From: Streptomyces sp. NRRL F-4489
GTDB taxonomy: Bacteria; Actinomycetota; Actinomycetes; Streptomycetales; Streptomycetaceae
DNA length: 7,312 nt
Direction of reading: 5' to 3'
NCBI RefSeq assembly: GCF_001509485.1
Contig: NZ_LLZI01000083.1
Coordinates: 1-7,312, forward strand
In this document: piece by piece, positions 6,053 through 7,312 of the stretch
Layout: each line of letters starts with the position of its first letter
Position numbering within the stretch: the first letter of the stretch is position 1
Program-made: the position numbers and the translations under genes
The notes under the pieces: generated by a model
Seen by the model: only the letters and a program-made list of their open reading frames with translations
Told to the model about the DNA's origin: nothing
The model's database searches: none

Positions 6053-6463
6053 GTGAACCAGCGAATCGCGGAGCCGAAGCTCCACTTCCGTGTCCAGCTG
6101 TCCGCTACGCGCCGGGGTGCACGCTTGGCGCGCCTCCTCGGGGTCGAGCAACTCCGCTCCTGGGGCCTGCCGTTCGAAGATCCCGCTCAGGTGATCTCCG
6201 AACTGGCCGCCAACGCGGTCTCGCACGGGCGCGTACCGGGCCGGGACTTCCGCCTCGTACTGGCCGCTGACGCGGACACGCTCAGTATCGGTGTCACGGA
6301 CGCACGCGGCGACCGGATCCCGGTACAACAGGCTCCGGCCGACGAGGAGTCGGGACGCGGACTGCTCATCGTCGGCGCGCTCGCCAGCCGTTGGGGCACG
6401 GTCCGGGGCCCGTTCCCGTGCAAGACGGTCTGGGCGGAGTTCGACCTGCCGATGTGGAACTGA
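6053..6463 (+). CDS. RsbW-like ATP-binding protein (HATPase_c_2 family)
   Basis: Single-domain GHKL-fold protein of 136 aa, the type annotated in Streptomyces as ATP-binding protein or anti-sigma regulatory factor/Ser-Thr kinase. The N box is Glu50-LAAN-x3-H58 (ELAANAVSHG). The G1 box is VTDARGD at 81-87, and the G2 box GRGLLIVGALASRWG at 101-115. KTVWAEF at 124-130 is the usual final strand. These are the ATP and Mg2+ binding elements of SpoIIAB/RsbW-type proteins, which bind sigma factors or phosphorylate antagonists; in this orphan class the partner is normally unknown. No signal peptide or membrane segment. The start is GTG 6053 with only a weak GAG-type ribosome site; the family-typical FRVQLSATRRGARLAR follows at once. 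It is divergent from the XRE/DUF397 pair across 109 bp, the usual neighbourhood of whiJ/abaA-like clusters, which suggests joint function. Confidence 0.88.
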   Translation: MNQRIAEPKLHFRVQLSATRRGARLARLLGVEQLRSWGLPFEDPAQVISELAANAVSHGRVPGRDFRLVLAADADTLSIGVTDARGDRIPVQQAPADEESGRGLLIVGALASRWGTVRGPFPCKTVWAEFDLPMWN

Positions 6464-6473
6464 TCTGACATCG

Positions 6474-6501
6474 ACCGGAGCCCGGTCCGCTGGGCTCCGG
6501 T
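6474..6501 (+). terminator. Hairpin terminator after the ATPase gene
   Basis: ACCGGAGCCC (6474-6483) and GGGCTCCGGT (6492-6501) form a perfect 10-bp stem with an 8-nt loop, 10 bases after the stop. There is no U run, as is usual in this group. Confidence 0.75.
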
Positions 6502-6743
6502 GGCGCTGGCCCCTTCAAGAACCCATAACCGTGGGGAAATAACCAACCAACCCAAACCAAACCCGCGGGCTCGCACGCCTGTGTCACACGGTGGGGTGAT
6601 CCAGCGGCTCTGGGCTGGCTTTTCCACAGCGATGCGGTGCAGGCTCAGCGGCAGCACCACAAACTTTCCGCAAAAGCAATGGCCCCCGGCGGGACTGCCA
6701 TCCCGGTCGAGGGCCTGACCACCCAGGAAGTCGAGCCTTCCCG
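6502..6743 (+). promoter_or_regulatory. Non-coding upstream region of the HTH gene
   Basis: No credible gene lies here. The stretch holds an A/C-rich patch of AACC units (about 6538-6563), unusually AT-rich for this DNA; a palindrome CCCGCGGG (6562-6569); GTGTCACAC (6581-6589); and TTTTCCACA (6620-6628), one base from the Streptomyces DnaA box TTGTCCACA. It presumably contains the promoter of the HTH gene, but no -35/-10 pair stands out. Confidence 0.4.
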
Positions 6744-7312
6744 ATGGCTGAGAAGAAGCTTAACGCGCCTGCCCGCGCTCCGCACACGGTTCACCGGTCC
6801 CCCGCAGGGGTGCAGAAGGTGACCGAATTCCAAGAACCCGGCTACACGATCATCGGCGATCACCTCGCCCAGCACCAGGAGTTGTCGCTCGGCGCGATCG
6901 GTCTCGCGGTCTACATCCTCTCGTTGCCCGAGGGCTCGCAGGTCGACATCCGTACGCTGGCGGAGAGGTTCCCCGAGGGACGCGAGCGGATCGCCTCCGG
7001 CCTGCGGGAACTGGAGCGACACGGTTACCTGAAGCGGGTGACGAAGCGATTAGACGATGGCCGTCTCGTCACGGTCACGACCTCGTACAACAACCCTGCG
7101 GCGACCAAGGCCCGCCTCGCCAAGCACCCAAAGGCCCCCGAACGAGCCCACGGCCGGGAACCCGTACCTGCACCCGTACGGAAGCCCGCACCCGTACCCG
7201 TACGGAAGCCAGCCCCCGTACGGCAGCCCGCGCCCGCACGGCAGCCGACAGCCGTAAAACAACCGGCCCCGCCCAAGGCGCCACCCCGCCCACCACTTGC
7301 GCGCCCCCGCAG
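6744..7312 (+). CDS. Winged-helix (HTH_36/Rep-like) DNA-binding protein, 3' truncated
   Basis: Open to the window end; 189 codons are visible. ATG 6744 gives MAEKKLNAPARAPHTVHRSP, a basic leader I recall from a conserved Streptomyces family. A winged-helix domain follows at about residues 27-110: EPGYTIIGDHLAQHQELSLG, then AIGLAVYILSLPEG, IRTLAERFPEGRERIASGLR, ELERHGYLKRV and a basic wing. The layout (LS-x2-A-x-GL, then an RTLAERF-type recognition helix and GYL) resembles HTH_36 and the N-terminal domains of replication initiators, but the role is unknown. From about residue 130 a Pro/Ala/basic tail has degenerate RKPAPV repeats and probably continues outside the window. Codon 103 is TTA, so expression may need bldA. 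The ribosome binding site is poor (AGGAAG 13 nt away); an in-frame GTG at 6819 would shorten the leader. Confidence 0.75.
   Translation, partial: MAEKKLNAPARAPHTVHRSPAGVQKVTEFQEPGYTIIGDHLAQHQELSLGAIGLAVYILSLPEGSQVDIRTLAERFPEGRERIASGLRELERHGYLKRVTKRLDDGRLVTVTTSYNNPAATKARLAKHPKAPERAHGREPVPAPVRKPAPVPVRKPAPVRQPAPARQPTAVKQPAPPKAPPRPPLARPR
7050..7052 (+). other. In-frame TTA (bldA) leucine codon in the HTH gene
   Basis: Codon 103 (KRLDDGR) reads TTA in the ATG-6744 frame. In Streptomyces this codon is rare and typical of developmental or accessory genes. Confidence 0.8.
7173..7246 (+). repeat. Degenerate CCCGTACGGAAGCC repeats in the Pro-rich tail
   Basis: Copies start at 7173, 7197, 7215 and 7233 (spacing 24, 18 and 18 bp). 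The first two are identical over 14 bp; the others differ at one or two bases. They encode PVRKPA, PVRKPA, PVRQPA and PARQPT, a basic Pro-rich low-complexity tail. Confidence 0.8.

Noticed and set aside
5944..6463. Integrated mobile element suggested by the XRE and ATPase genes
   Set aside because: No integrase, tRNA, attachment repeat or transposase is visible, and such triads are common in Streptomyces chromosomes.
7057..7257. Tyr/Pro/Gly/Ser-repeat peptide in another frame
   Set aside because: The HTH gene frame explains the sequence and runs through it with a domain upstream; this frame has no domain or ribosome site.

Overview
The window is a stretch of very GC-rich actinobacterial chromosome, most likely Streptomyces. 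The signs are codons that nearly always end in G or C, ATGA stop/start overlaps, GTG starts, rare TTA codons, a SigE-family sigma factor, and an XRE-DUF5753/DUF397 pair beside an RsbW-like ATPase. All calls come from reading motifs by eye; no database search was made.

Region 1 (1-4023, + strand) is a tightly packed catabolic operon of four genes: a MaoC/DUF35 fusion (ChsH2-like), an acyl-CoA dehydrogenase half (FadE28/ChsE1-like), a stand-alone MaoC hydratase (ChsH1-like) and a thiolase-fold aldolase (Ltp2-like). Junctions are a 1-nt gap and two 4-nt overlaps. The set matches the module that removes a C3 unit from a steroid-CoA side chain: dehydrogenation by the ACAD, hydration by ChsH1-ChsH2, then retro-aldol cleavage by Ltp2 bound to the DUF35 domain. 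The catalytic-residue pattern fits: Asp/His present in ChsH1, His replaced in ChsH2, and both thiolase histidines replaced by Tyr in Ltp2. The true steroid or other substrate is inferred. The catalytic ACAD partner is not in the window and probably lies upstream. The first 74 bases are almost pure G (runs of 16 and 23) and look like a sequencing or contig-end artefact. Two hairpins close the operon (4032-4112).

Region 2 (4216-4767, + strand) is a lone SigE-family ECF-type sigma factor with no adjacent anti-sigma gene.

Region 3 (4778-6501) is a regulatory triad. An XRE-DUF5753 regulator and a DUF397 protein are co-transcribed on the minus strand with overlapping ends, and a divergent RsbW-like ATP-binding protein lies on the plus strand. 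The DUF397 protein is odd: its N-terminal half consists of three tandem 19-residue copies from a 57-bp repeat. The divergent intergenic region carries a perfect TGTCCA-N5-TGGACA palindrome, and a partial copy of it contains the ribosome binding site of the XRE gene. This suggests autoregulation.

Region 4 (6502-7312) is a non-coding stretch with an unusual A/C-rich patch, followed by the start of a winged-helix (HTH_36/Rep-like) protein with a Pro-rich repeat tail. It runs off the window end. This gene and the ACAD gene each hold a TTA codon, so both may depend on the bldA tRNA.
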